Source of the DNA: Amoebophrya sp. AT5.2
Lineage: Eukaryota > Sar > Dinophyceae > Syndiniales > Amoebophryaceae
Direction: 5' to 3'
Assembly (NCBI GenBank): GCA_005223375.1
Contig: RXOD01005355.1
Location: 1-14,596 of the forward strand
Length of the DNA: 14,596 bases
Shown here: in pieces, positions 1-8,055 of the stretch
Position numbering within the stretch: the stretch's first letter is position 1
Layout: every line of letters starts with the position of its first letter
Position numbers and translations under genes: made by a program
Notes under the pieces: generated by a model
Database searches by the model: none
Told to the model about the DNA's origin: nothing
The model's input: the letters and a program-made list of their open reading frames with translations, nothing else

Positions 1-1997
1 CTTCCGCGCCAGTAAAGTTTTGGGATTTTGTCTCTGAAGTTCCGCAATCCGTCAACGGTGCTGAGCGCGTTGCGTGTAGTTTGCACCGCCCATTCGGGGT
101 GCAGGAGGTAGCCCATCGGCGGACGAACAACCGCGGGCGGAGGCGTGAGAAAACTACTCGAGCCAAAACAGAAGAGCGGCAGCTGCAGATCTTCGTGCGG
201 ATGTAAGCCGTCTTCGTTTTCTCCTGCCAGCCCAGCAATGGGATGCGTTGCTGTGGACGCGAACCCGTGGCACCAGTGGAGAAGAAGCTTGGCCGACAAC
301 GAGACGCTTCTGGTGGACGGAGCGGGAGCACGCGGCACTTCTACGCCGGGTCGAACTCCATCACTGACGCCGTGTTCGACAGGATCATCTTGCGGCGCGC
401 CACCTCCACCGCCCGCGAGGTGGACCGCCGTATTCAGCACGTGCAAGCTGAGCAGTACCCGCAGCGGATCTTTCCAGAAGGTGAAGTTGCCCCGATCCGC
501 AAAGTCGCAGTGCGAATACTCCATCGTGGCAGCGTCGGTAACGGTAACCCCGCAGATGCCGCGCGCTGTCAGCTGCCTCTGGATCTGTTCTTCTTGGAGT
601 TGATGACTCGTTGTGCTATTCACTCTATTTACTCCTGCGAGCTCCTTTTCCGCCATCTTCCGCATCCACTCCGGGCGCTGCCACAATGGGGTTCGCAGCA
701 TGGCCGGCAGCTGCGGCAAGCAGCACTGCGTCCACCCGTCCGAAATCCGCAACTCGTCCGCCTTCGCATAGCCCGTTTGCTCTGCGACTCTTTCTTGCTC
801 CGCTCTACTTGCATTCAAATCGATCCGATGGGTGGAGGAGCTATTTCCGGGTGCATATTCCTGACTCCGAACCCGAAGGAAATCGTAGCCCGGACGCCAA
901 CCGCACCTGCCTGCGCCGCTCGAGTCAGGTCCTCCGCCAGCGACATCCGACTGCGCAAGGGCGCAGCAATATTCGGCGAGAAAACCTTCACTAATCTCGA
1001 CACCCTGCCTGTAATACATGTCCACGATCTGCACGTCGTCCGGGTGCATCGGAGCCGTCAGATCCCCTCTCAAAAGCTGTTCCCGGTTCGTCTGCATCCG
1101 TTCGCGGACAGATTTCCAATCACAGGCGGTCCTCGACTGGTGTAGCTGCACCCGGTGGAGAACTCTACCAGGAGAAATCTCCTCTGAGCTAGAAGTTGTG
1201 CGAATGCGTCGCGAGCGTGCCGCGATCACAGACTCAACCAACGGAAACGAAGAGGACGGCCTGGTGGCGCCATGGTGCGTATCGATTTCGATGCCGGCGT
1301 CCTCGGCAGGAGCAGCTTCAGCACGACGCGTCGCTAGGAACTTGTCGCTCCACGGATGGCAACAGGCATGGAAGGTCCGCAAGCCGTCCCAGCAGTCCGG
1401 ATCTTGGTGCCCCGGGTCGCAGCAAGCTTCTGGGGTGTAACCATTGTGCTGGTCTGTCTCGCCGCCAAAACAAAACGGGCTCGCGTCGAGCAGGGTAGGG
1501 AGATTTAGTACGTTCCAATAAAGCGCCACTTGCGTGCTGCTGTTGAGCACGAAGACCACTTCGACTCCAGATCGTCCTCCCGAAGAACTACTATCGCCTC
1601 GAAGGTCTTCAAGAGCGTCCGCGTGGTCAGCCGTCCGCTCTGTTGATGGATGGACCGATGCAACTTCTTCGACCAAGCTGCTCCAACGGCCTGCTGCATC
1701 TCCATCGCTGTGACTGTGCGAAACCTCATCTAGTACTTCGTCTCCTCGCTGTCCAGAGTACGGGTACGCGAGTTGCTTCTTCGGCCGCCGATCCACATTC
1801 CTCGCTCTGAGACTCGGACGGGGATGACCAGAGGCTGCACGCGGTGAGGATGAGAAGAACCACGACGAGGGAAGAGGTAGTGATGCGGCCGTTTCATCTT
1901 CTATCTCAGAAGCAAAGCCGAAGCCTCCGAATAGGAATAGGACGGAAATTTCAATTCGTTTTCCGATAAACCGCCGCAAGGACGGGACGAGAGCCAT
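1..1997 (-). CDS. Gene A: GT90/CAP10-like glycosyltransferase, 3' part cut by window edge
   Basis: The minus strand is open without a stop from an ATG at 1997 to base 1, 665 codons, so the gene continues outside the window. The start is followed by a basic-hydrophobic stretch (MALVPSLRRFIGKR, then ISVLFLFGGFGFAS) that looks like a signal peptide or type II membrane anchor. Residues about 25-150 are Ser/Gly/acidic low complexity. A cysteine cluster follows at 1350-1432 (CCDP..., DCWDG, then a second CC). The last visible residues, RDKIPKLYWRG, resemble the start of the GT90 (CAP10/Rumi, protein O-glucosyltransferase) catalytic region, where a K-x-P-x-[AY]-[FYW]-[FW]-R-G pattern is typical; no other GT90 block can be checked because the gene runs off the window. 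No intron is needed in 2 kb, unlike genes B and D. The coding region is well supported; the family is inferred from one short motif and could be another Golgi or ER transferase. Confidence 0.75.
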   Translation of the reverse strand, partial: MALVPSLRRFIGKRIEISVLFLFGGFGFASEIEDETAASLPLPSSWFFSSSPRAASGHPRPSLRARNVDRRPKKQLAYPYSGQRGDEVLDEVSHSHSDGDAAGRWSSLVEEVASVHPSTERTADHADALEDLRGDSSSSGGRSGVEVVFVLNSSTQVALYWNVLNLPTLLDASPFCFGGETDQHNGYTPEACCDPGHQDPDCWDGLRTFHACCHPWSDKFLATRRAEAAPAEDAGIEIDTHHGATRPSSSFPLVESVIAARSRRIRTTSSSEEISPGRVLHRVQLHQSRTACDWKSVRERMQTNREQLLRGDLTAPMHPDDVQIVDMYYRQGVEISEGFLAEYCCALAQSDVAGGGPDSSGAGRCGWRPGYDFLRVRSQEYAPGNSSSTHRIDLNASRAEQERVAEQTGYAKADELRISDGWTQCCLPQLPAMLRTPLWQRPEWMRKMAEKELAGVNRVNSTTSHQLQEEQIQRQLTARGICGVTVTDAATMEYSHCDFADRGNFTFWKDPLRVLLSLHVLNTAVHLAGGGGGAPQDDPVEHGVSDGVRPGVEVPRAPAPSTRSVSLSAKLLLHWCHGFASTATHPIAGLAGENEDGLHPHEDLQLPLFCFGSSSFLTPPPAVVRPPMGYLLHPEWAVQTTRNALSTVDGLRNFRDKIPKLYWRG

Positions 1998-2568
1998 GCC
2001 GATGACCAGACCGACGCCCAGCCGCGGCCCATAAAAGCTTGAGCTTGTGAGGCAAACACTCCTAAGTCTAATGCTCTTGCTCCTAGCCGAGGAGACGGAG
2101 ACTGTTTGTTTGTGTCAGCGCGATCAAGGTCAGAAAATCAAAACTTACTTTGTTTTATTTTACGATACCATGGAGGTTGTGGTGGTGCCCATGGTCCAGA
2201 AGTTGTTCCGAACAGAACGGCTCGGGGACGGGGTACATGCGGACAACCCTGCGTGCTGTACAAGTGGTCTACCTCATCACATCACGATCTTCATGCACAG
2301 AGAAGTTGCACTCTGTCTTTGACGCAAATGATCCAACGTAAAAAATCTCAAAGTGAGAACCTCCTCGACCGCGAGCAACAGCGGGAGGCCGTGAAGTTGG
2401 GCCCCGACAACCAATGAATGTTCTATAGTTAGTACACATGAACGATACCAGGGACCGACACCGTCACCGAATATTAAACTTTAACAAGCACCGGGCGACT
2501 GCGAGTTTCAAGCTGGATCCGCTCGCCGTGCGTTCGCGAAAGGTAGCTCCGGGGGCAGCACCATCCTT
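1998..2568. other. Intergenic stretch between genes B and A
   Basis: These 571 bases separate the stop of gene B from the start of gene A, both read on the minus strand. They should hold the 3' end of gene B and the promoter of gene A. I see only short open frames without protein-like composition, no RNA gene and no terminal-inverted-repeat element. Confidence 0.5.
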
Positions 2569-5500
2569 TCATCCCCCCGCTCCCCCACGTCCACCTGCCC
2601 CAGCAGCAGGGCTCGTTGAGCCATCTCCACTTCCACTTCCAAACACCGCCACGCCGCACAGCCACAACCAATGCCCCTCTACCGCTGCTTCGATCTTGAT
2701 CGCTTCTTCGATCCTTGTAGTGCGAGTGCCACTTCTACACTCCAGCACGAGGTCTGCGTATGTCGCGTAAAGGTCGTAGCTGGCCGCTGCTAGCCGCTCG
2801 TCGTACCTGTACAGCGCGTTCGTGACAACCGAGCATTCGCCCGTCCTCAACACGTCTCGCCCGTCGACGAACAGCTTCAACTTCTGGAGCCGCCTACTGC
2901 TGCTAGCATGCGCGTTCTCCTTCTTTCTTGAACTCCGATCGCTCGCGCTGAGGAATTGGTCTTGCTCTGCCAGATACCGCGAGTACGACCAGGGTCGGAT
3001 AGTCAGCTTGCTCAGCGTTATATTTTGTTCAACAACTCGGAGCTCTATCGCCTGCTGGGGGCCGGGGCAGTCCCGCGGCTCACGGTCGGTGCGCAGCAGC
3101 GCCTGGGCAGCCGCAGTGGTTCCTGCGAGTACCGTTGGCGTCAGCACATTCCCCACTTCGCTGGAAATCGTCCTCGTCTTGCTCCAAATCTTCTTCCTTG
3201 ATTTATTGGTAGCGCCCTCTCCCGAGGTGGACTGTGAGGCAGCTTCCGAAAAGTCATCCTCCGACGGGGGGGCAGTTGGCTGATGTCGTGCAGCTTGTAG
3301 ATCCTTATCCCAGTTGTTTACTTTCGCCACGCATCTTCCCTCCAGCCTCGCCGCACTCACCGCCGGCGTGTAGAAGGCGCCGAAATCGCCGCCGTGACTT
3401 ACCGCTACGAAGGTGTACGCCGAACAAAACCGCGGGTTTAGCGCTGCAGGAAAGTCGCCGAATTTAGATGCGAGAAGCGGTATCAGGTGGTCGGAATTGC
3501 CGCCCACGAACATGTGCACCCAGAGGGGGAGGAGGTTCTGGTTGTATTCGTGGCACTTTTGGCTGCATTCTTGCTCGGTGACGAAATTCATATCCGTGAT
3601 GGGCGAGGTAAAGCTCTTCAGCACAGCGAAGGCGCGCTCCTCGTCGGAATCCTTGTTCACCTCTTGTGCAGACGAGGAAGTCGAAGCGGTTCTCAGACGT
3701 CCAAGTTCCAGCAGCGGCACTCCCAGCTGCGCGGCGAACGCTGCAGCGGTATCATGCCCTCCACCAACACCTCCAAGGCCTGCTTGACGTAGTACCTGCA
3801 TCGCTTCCTCGATCTCCGCCTCTGTGATTACGTCGGTGTTTTCGAGCCGCTCCCCCAGCTCATAGTCGTTGGATTGAATCGCGTGGAGAAAATTCGCGAT
3901 CTCCTCCTCGCCGCTATAATTTCTACCACCAGTCGCAGTCGTGGTCCTACTTTCTTTTTCATCTGAGTTAGCATATCGGAGGAACCGCGTGTGCACGCCG
4001 CGGTGCGGGAACGCGAAGAGATCCAGAGCTGAAGAGGAATCCCCAAGTTTTCCTCCTGCTTTACTTCCTCCGCGCAGGTGGCACGTCCCGCGAACCGTGT
4101 TCAGGACCCCCATCGGAAGGTCCCCCGCCGTGTAGAACAGCAGTTGCCGAAGCCGAGCCTCTTTTTGCACCACATCATCTTCTTCATCTCGTCGGCCGAG
4201 GGCACCAGCTGGTCGACCGTCGGGAGTCGAGGAAAGTAGCACTTCGTCGCGAAACTCCTCTAGATGCTTGGTGTAGGTGACGTGCGACGCGCCTTTTTTT
4301 TTGCCCATTTCCTGGCATCCGGTGTGATCCTCGAAGACCTGGCCCGACAAAAGCCAATCCCGGCAGAACAAAAGCGGACAGCCGTCGAGCGGTCGATCGG
4401 CGATGGGGTCAGTATTGCACTTTTCAAGGTCGCGCTCGGAGACGAGGGCGGAGAGTTTGAATGGCTCTCTGCTTCTAATGTCCGAAGTTGTACTGGTTGC
4501 CGCTTCCACCTCCGCTTCTGAAGACAGAACGTCTGCTAACGACGAGTGCTCGACTACTTCTATTAAGGGAGGGATTTTCTCGGACTCGGTTTCCGCGCCC
4601 TGGGGGTTTGCTGCGTTCTGGTTTTGTATTTGTTCTACCTGCAGGCCCCATTCGGCGGCCAGCTCCGCGAACGACGCAAGAACGCGTCTCGTTCCCATTG
4701 CCCCTCCACCTTCCCGCATGCGCATCTCCGTACTCAGCGTCGAGTCTCGCGCCAGCACCGGGTGCCAGAACCACACCCGAAAAAAGGTACGCACTGACTT
4801 TTTTTTCAGCGCTCTGTCGCGCCGCAGGCGGGCGACACTGCTATCGTTGTGGTTCGCATTCGCCATTTCAACATCTTCTCGTTCCCCCTCGTCTCGCGGC
4901 ATTAAATCGAGCGTTTTCTTGTCGTCTTCATCTTCTGCCACCGAACAGTAGGGCTTCGAACTGTGATATCCCGTGGCATCTTGACTGTACACCGCATATT
5001 TTAACCCCAACTTGCCGACCTTGTCCCGCGGGTTGTCGTAGACCGTGGTCATAAATTGCAGGTTATCGGAGACGATGTAGTACACGCCCCCGTGGAAGGC
5101 GTGTACTACATCGGCATTTGTGGCATGCATTTGTGGCAGGTGGTTCATTTGGCTGCTGTTGAGACCGACTACGAGACGAAATACAAGACAAAATACGAGA
5201 CCACGCAGAACATTCTTCGCGCCTCCTGTATGTCGCTTTGCAGTGCTTGCGTCATTTCCTCCCTAGCAGGTGTAACGACGGAGCACAATACCGCGACCAA
5301 AAACGAGACAAAACACAACACAAAATATGAGACGAAATACAAGACAACACAGGCCACCCACGGCCCACACCATACGAGACCAATTACCAGAGGAACTACA
5401 AGCCCGCCACCAGCAGAACAATGCTCCGATAAATAGGGGTTGATCCTCCCCTTAAGCAGGTTGTCGGAGACGATGTAGTACACGCCGCCGTGGAAGTTAG

Positions 5501-6197
5501 AGGTACGGAAAATGCATATTAGAAATAAAGTCATCAGCTGGCAGACATAGCTCGCGGCCGCCATCGATGCAGCACATGCAGCACACAGACACACAGACAG
5601 GTTATCGGAGACGATGTAGTACACTTCTACTATGCTTTTCTAATATGCATTTTCCGTACCCTTAAGAAAGTGGTTGTCGGAATGCGTCATCTGGTTATTC
5701 CCGTCCGGCATCTTCATGGATTTCTCGTCGTTTTCTGAGGACTGCTGGATCTGCCACGACACGAACCCCGGCGACGACCGACCAGTGAACAGCTCGGAAA
5801 CTAAAAAGCGGAGGAGTTTTCTTCTATCAAGCTGTTCTGCTAAGTCCACTCGCTGCGTGAATTTCTCCTCGATGAAGTTGTCGAGCATGATTTCGAAGGC
5901 GGGCTGAAACTGCGAGAACACCTCCGGCATCTGCAGACCGTCGAGCATCGTCCCACGCGCGTCGCCGGAGGGCGAGAAGTCTTCATCCCCTAAGGCCTGC
6001 GAAAACTCCCGCTGCTCGCTGTCCGGCAAAATGTACCCGATCAACTTGCCGCGCCAGAGAGCCTTCGAAGGCTCCCAGTCGCGGTGGGGGTCGATAGCAT
6101 TAACTGGCGGCTCCGGCGACGAAGCCGCGACCTCCGCAGCGGCGCCGAGCGCCAGAAGAAGCCGCGCAGTGAGTCGGGAAACGACAAGCAACAGCAT
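2569..6197 (-). CDS. Gene B: predicted secreted protein of unknown family, three exons
   Basis: Exons are 6197-5666, 5491-5456 and 5057-2569, which sum to 3,057 nt and encode 1,018 residues ending in TGA. The start was chosen for its N-terminal hydrophobic segment (MLLLVVSRLTARLLLALGAA), a likely signal peptide, and an A at -3. Exon 2 encodes HGGVYYIVSDNL and joins in frame to QFMTTVYDNPRDKVG when introns B1 and B2 are removed with one target-site copy each. The middle of the protein is charged and Ser-rich. Ordered-looking blocks include LLPLWVHMFVGGNSD and FGAFYTPAVSAARLEG. The last roughly 150 residues alternate hydrophobic and charged positions and could be a beta-sandwich, followed by a Gly/Ser tail. 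I do not recognise the family. Neighbouring glycosyltransferase-like genes make an extracellular or Golgi role plausible, but this is inference. Confidence 0.75.
5059..5097 (-). repeat. Exon echo, copy 3 of the YYIVSDNL-coding segment
   Basis: This 39-nt segment, straddling the 3' end of intron B2, matches 5457-5495 with two mismatches. Both mismatches are at third codon positions and are synonymous. It differs from the exon copy by GAT for GAC, which creates the TAA that ends the element. The first 27 nt (5059-5085) are identical to 5598-5624. Confidence 0.9.
5063..5455 (-). mobile_element. Intron B2: introner-like element, same family as D6, in gene B
   Basis: The element begins on the transcript strand with TTAAGGGGAGGATC and ends with ...CGATAA. 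It is flanked by an exact 5-bp duplication, GCAGG on the plus strand (5456-5460 and 5058-5062). Removing it with one duplication joins ...SDNL to QFMTT in frame. Its body (about 5112-5455) matches intron D6 over about 340 bp, by eye 80-90% identical, in the same orientation. It carries degenerate repeats of an AAATACGAGAC-like motif and a short local duplication of GCATTTGTGGC near 5113. Unlike D6 it lacks the expected terminal inverted repeat at its 3' end, where a copy of the upstream exon sits instead. No sliding of the junction gives GT-AG. Confidence 0.72.
5073..5113. repeat. Perfect 16-bp inverted repeat at the 3' end of intron B2
   Basis: Arms at 5073-5088 (CGATGTAGTACACGCC) and 5098-5113 (GGCGTGTACTACATCG) are perfect complements with a 9-nt loop. 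One arm is the exon echo and the other is an inverted copy of it. In RNA the inverted arm could pair with either sense copy of the exon, including the one just upstream of the intron, apart from mismatches at its ends. Confidence 0.9.
5457..5495 (-). repeat. Exon 2 copy of the YYIVSDNL-coding segment (copy 2)
   Basis: This is the coding copy between introns B1 and B2. It is repeated at 5059-5097 (37 of 39 positions) and in part at 5598-5624 (26 of 27). Because copies 2 and 3 encode the same residues, using either one, or skipping exon 2 altogether, would give the same protein. Confidence 0.9.
5497..5665 (-). mobile_element. Intron B1: short TIR-bearing introner-like element in gene B
   Basis: The ends form a nearly perfect terminal inverted repeat of about 29 bp. 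The left arm begins TTAAGGGTACGGAAAATGC and the right arm, as its complement, TTAGAGGTACGGAAAATGC; both continue to ATTAGAAA. The flanking 5 bp are GAAAG (5666-5670) and GGAAG (5492-5496) on the plus strand, a one-mismatch target-site duplication; either copy encodes the same Phe. Removing element plus one copy joins ...SDNHF to HGGVYY in frame. At 169 bp it is the shortest element here and looks like a MITE. Inside it lies a 27-nt copy of exon 2 sequence (5598-5624). No junction choice gives GT-AG. Interior CTGTGTGTCTG runs are low complexity. Confidence 0.75.
5598..5624 (-). repeat. Partial exon echo inside intron B1 (copy 1)
   Basis: A 27-nt sense copy of the VYYIVSDNL codons lies between the terminal inverted repeats of intron B1. 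It is identical to 5059-5085 and differs from 5457-5483 by one base. The flanks on both sides are unrelated to the exon. Confidence 0.9.
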
Positions 6198-7067
6198 CCT
6201 TCAGTTTGTTCGGAGAAATCAACAAATACGCTCTACTGCTCTTCTGGCGCGTATGAACTGATGATCCGAACATGAACAAGAAATTCTTGTGATTGATTGT
6301 TCTATGCAGCTCTGTGGGTGTGGGAAATAAAGCCCATCGCGTCATCGAGTATCCGTTTCACGGCTGATACACGAACAGAGGACGAACATCTTCCATGTTG
6401 GCTCATCTGTTGCAGGTGGTGCAGAAAACCGACGCGTTTCTCAAGTCATGATGACCTTGTTGATCGCAACTATATCATCATTGAATTTTTTTGTTCTATT
6501 TTTTACTGGTCGTGCAACTGTTTTGCTTTCATGTTTTTTCGGCGGAGTTATTGATTCGTCTGTCCCGCTGCTTCGGTGAGAAAAAAAAAGACGAAGAGTG
6601 TGGGAGTGCGACGACCCGCTCGATGATCGATGTTCTCCATGCATCCTCTTCGCCTGGGTTTCTCCCATCCTCCTATTCGTCCAACGACCTATGGCATCGC
6701 CAATGTTTCAGCCACCCTCGTAAGCTCGTTATTTCGGTTCGCCTCCGACTCCGCGAAGATTCTGGAAAAGTGCTCGCGACTGACGTAACTTCCGTTGTGC
6801 TGCTGGTACTGGGAGGCGAAGGTGGGTCCCGTTGCATGGTAAACTTGCGGACCTGCGGCTGTATTTGCCGAGCCACCCCCTCCCGCCGGAGCCGCGTAGC
6901 GGACCTGGTTTATTAATTTAGTGTGTGTCGCTGTCGGGTGGGAGGCGGAGGGAGACAGGGTGGAATATGAAAGAACTTACTAAAAAACATCATAATCAGT
7001 AGAGCAGCAGCAACCTGCGATGGTTCGCGCTCAAGCCAAAACGCATGATAAATGAATACGCGGTCGT
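6198..7067. other. Intergenic stretch between genes C and B
   Basis: These 870 bases lie upstream of gene B and downstream of gene C. The part at 6470-6620 is T/A-rich with homopolymer runs, unlike the flanking coding DNA. Open frames here are short and low in complexity. I see no RNA gene, element or clear promoter motif. Confidence 0.5.
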
Positions 7068-7517
7068 CTACTTTCTCAGTACCTTCGGCAGCACCATGTC
7101 GTTTGTGCTTTCCAGCCGGAGTGTAAATTTTGTGTTCTCCACCGGATCCATCACGTACCTCGTCACTGGTCGGTAGTTTTCCAGTTTGTCCTCCCCAACG
7201 TCCAACCTGCCGTCCGGTTTCTCCTTTTCCTGTAGTTCCTCCTTCTTGCGCACCTCGTTAAACGCGTCCCTTAAAGAGTGCGAGAGCCCCCAGAGCGCCG
7301 CGGACTTCAGCAGCTGCGTCCCCTCGGCCGCGTGGTGGACCAACTTTTCGAGCATCTCGATGCGGTCGTTGAGCTCCGCATACGCCTTGTTGGATGAGAT
7401 GAGATGGACGTACTGTTCCTGGAGCTTCTGAAGGATTTTTTGTTTCTCCACAGCGATGCGCTGCAGACCCTCATTGCTGACGTTGACCACGTCGGCGTGA
7501 GAAGCGTAGGTTGCCAT
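7068..7517 (-). CDS. Gene C: small coiled-coil protein, unknown
   Basis: A single exon encodes 149 residues ending in TAG. I start at the ATG at 7517 (MATYASHADV) because its context AAAATGG is good; an in-frame ATG at 7562 would add 15 Ser/Pro residues. Residues about 17-60 (EKQKILQKLQEQ ... DRIEMLEKLVHHA) show heptad-like hydrophobic spacing expected of a coiled coil. A Lys/Glu-rich linker follows (VRKKEELQEKEKPDG), then a short possibly folded tail (RYVMDPVENTKFTLRLES). There is no signal peptide or membrane segment, so it is probably cytosolic or nuclear, unlike its neighbours. I do not recognise the family. It has no intron, and its codon-level composition looks like real coding sequence. 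Confidence 0.65.
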   Translation of the reverse strand: MATYASHADVVNVSNEGLQRIAVEKQKILQKLQEQYVHLISSNKAYAELNDRIEMLEKLVHHAAEGTQLLKSAALWGLSHSLRDAFNEVRKKEELQEKEKPDGRLDVGEDKLENYRPVTRYVMDPVENTKFTLRLESTNDMVLPKVLRK

Positions 7518-8055
7518 TTTATTTTCTTCGATTGATGTGCGCGAAGGGGGAAATAATGTCAACGCGGCAGCGGCAAGGGTTTTCTGCTACGTCACTGACG
7601 CATGCTGCTCGCGCATTTCTTCATTTTTCCACCTCTTCCAAAAGTCAGTGACGAATGAGAAAAAGTGGAAGAGCCACGTATATCTCTGCTCGATGGAGGA
7701 TAGTACTGTAGCCGTTTTGGTCTCGTATCGAACTCGATCTCTCGCCAGCATGCATGTTGTTCTTGTTCCTCCCTGTGTCAGTTTCTCTCAATCAGCTTGC
7801 TTCAGCGGTGCTCGCTGCAGCAGAGACTGGAGGAACTGAACTATCAACCTGTGCCGTCTACTTCCTGTACGGCACCAATTCTGTTTGGTCAAGAAGTAGA
7901 AAATTTCGATTCCAATATGACTCCGGTGCTGCCTAAGGCGCAGATGAAATCCCACCTGATTCAAAGAAGAGCAAGGCGGGGACCAGTTTCAGTTCGTAAA
8001 AATGGTGAAGGCTGGGCTACTCGTCAGAACATCCTGTCACCATTCCAACATCCTC
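7518..8055. other. Intergenic stretch between genes D and C
   Basis: These 538 bases follow the TGA of gene D and precede gene C. GTCACTGAC (around 7591) and GTCAGTGAC (around 7644) are a complementary pair about 50 nt apart, weak support for a hairpin near the gene C promoter. No other feature is visible. Confidence 0.45.

Noticed and set aside
145..1440. Long plus-strand open frames, including one of 300 residues at 243-1145
   Set aside because: They lie opposite the continuous 665-codon frame of gene A, and their Arg/Pro/Ser-rich composition is typical of an antisense shadow.
2822..5054. Plus-strand open frames across gene B, up to 188 residues
   Set aside because: They are antisense to the third exon of gene B, which spans the whole interval in one frame.
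5114..5455. A CRISPR-like array, suggested by the repeated AAATACGAGAC motifs in B2 and D6
   Set aside because: Spacing and sequence are irregular, there are no unique spacers of constant length, and the context is eukaryotic.
7030..7046. A TTTTGGCT match on the minus strand that resembles the dinoflagellate spliced leader
   Set aside because: Only about eight consecutive bases agree and the position has no clear link to a transcript start.
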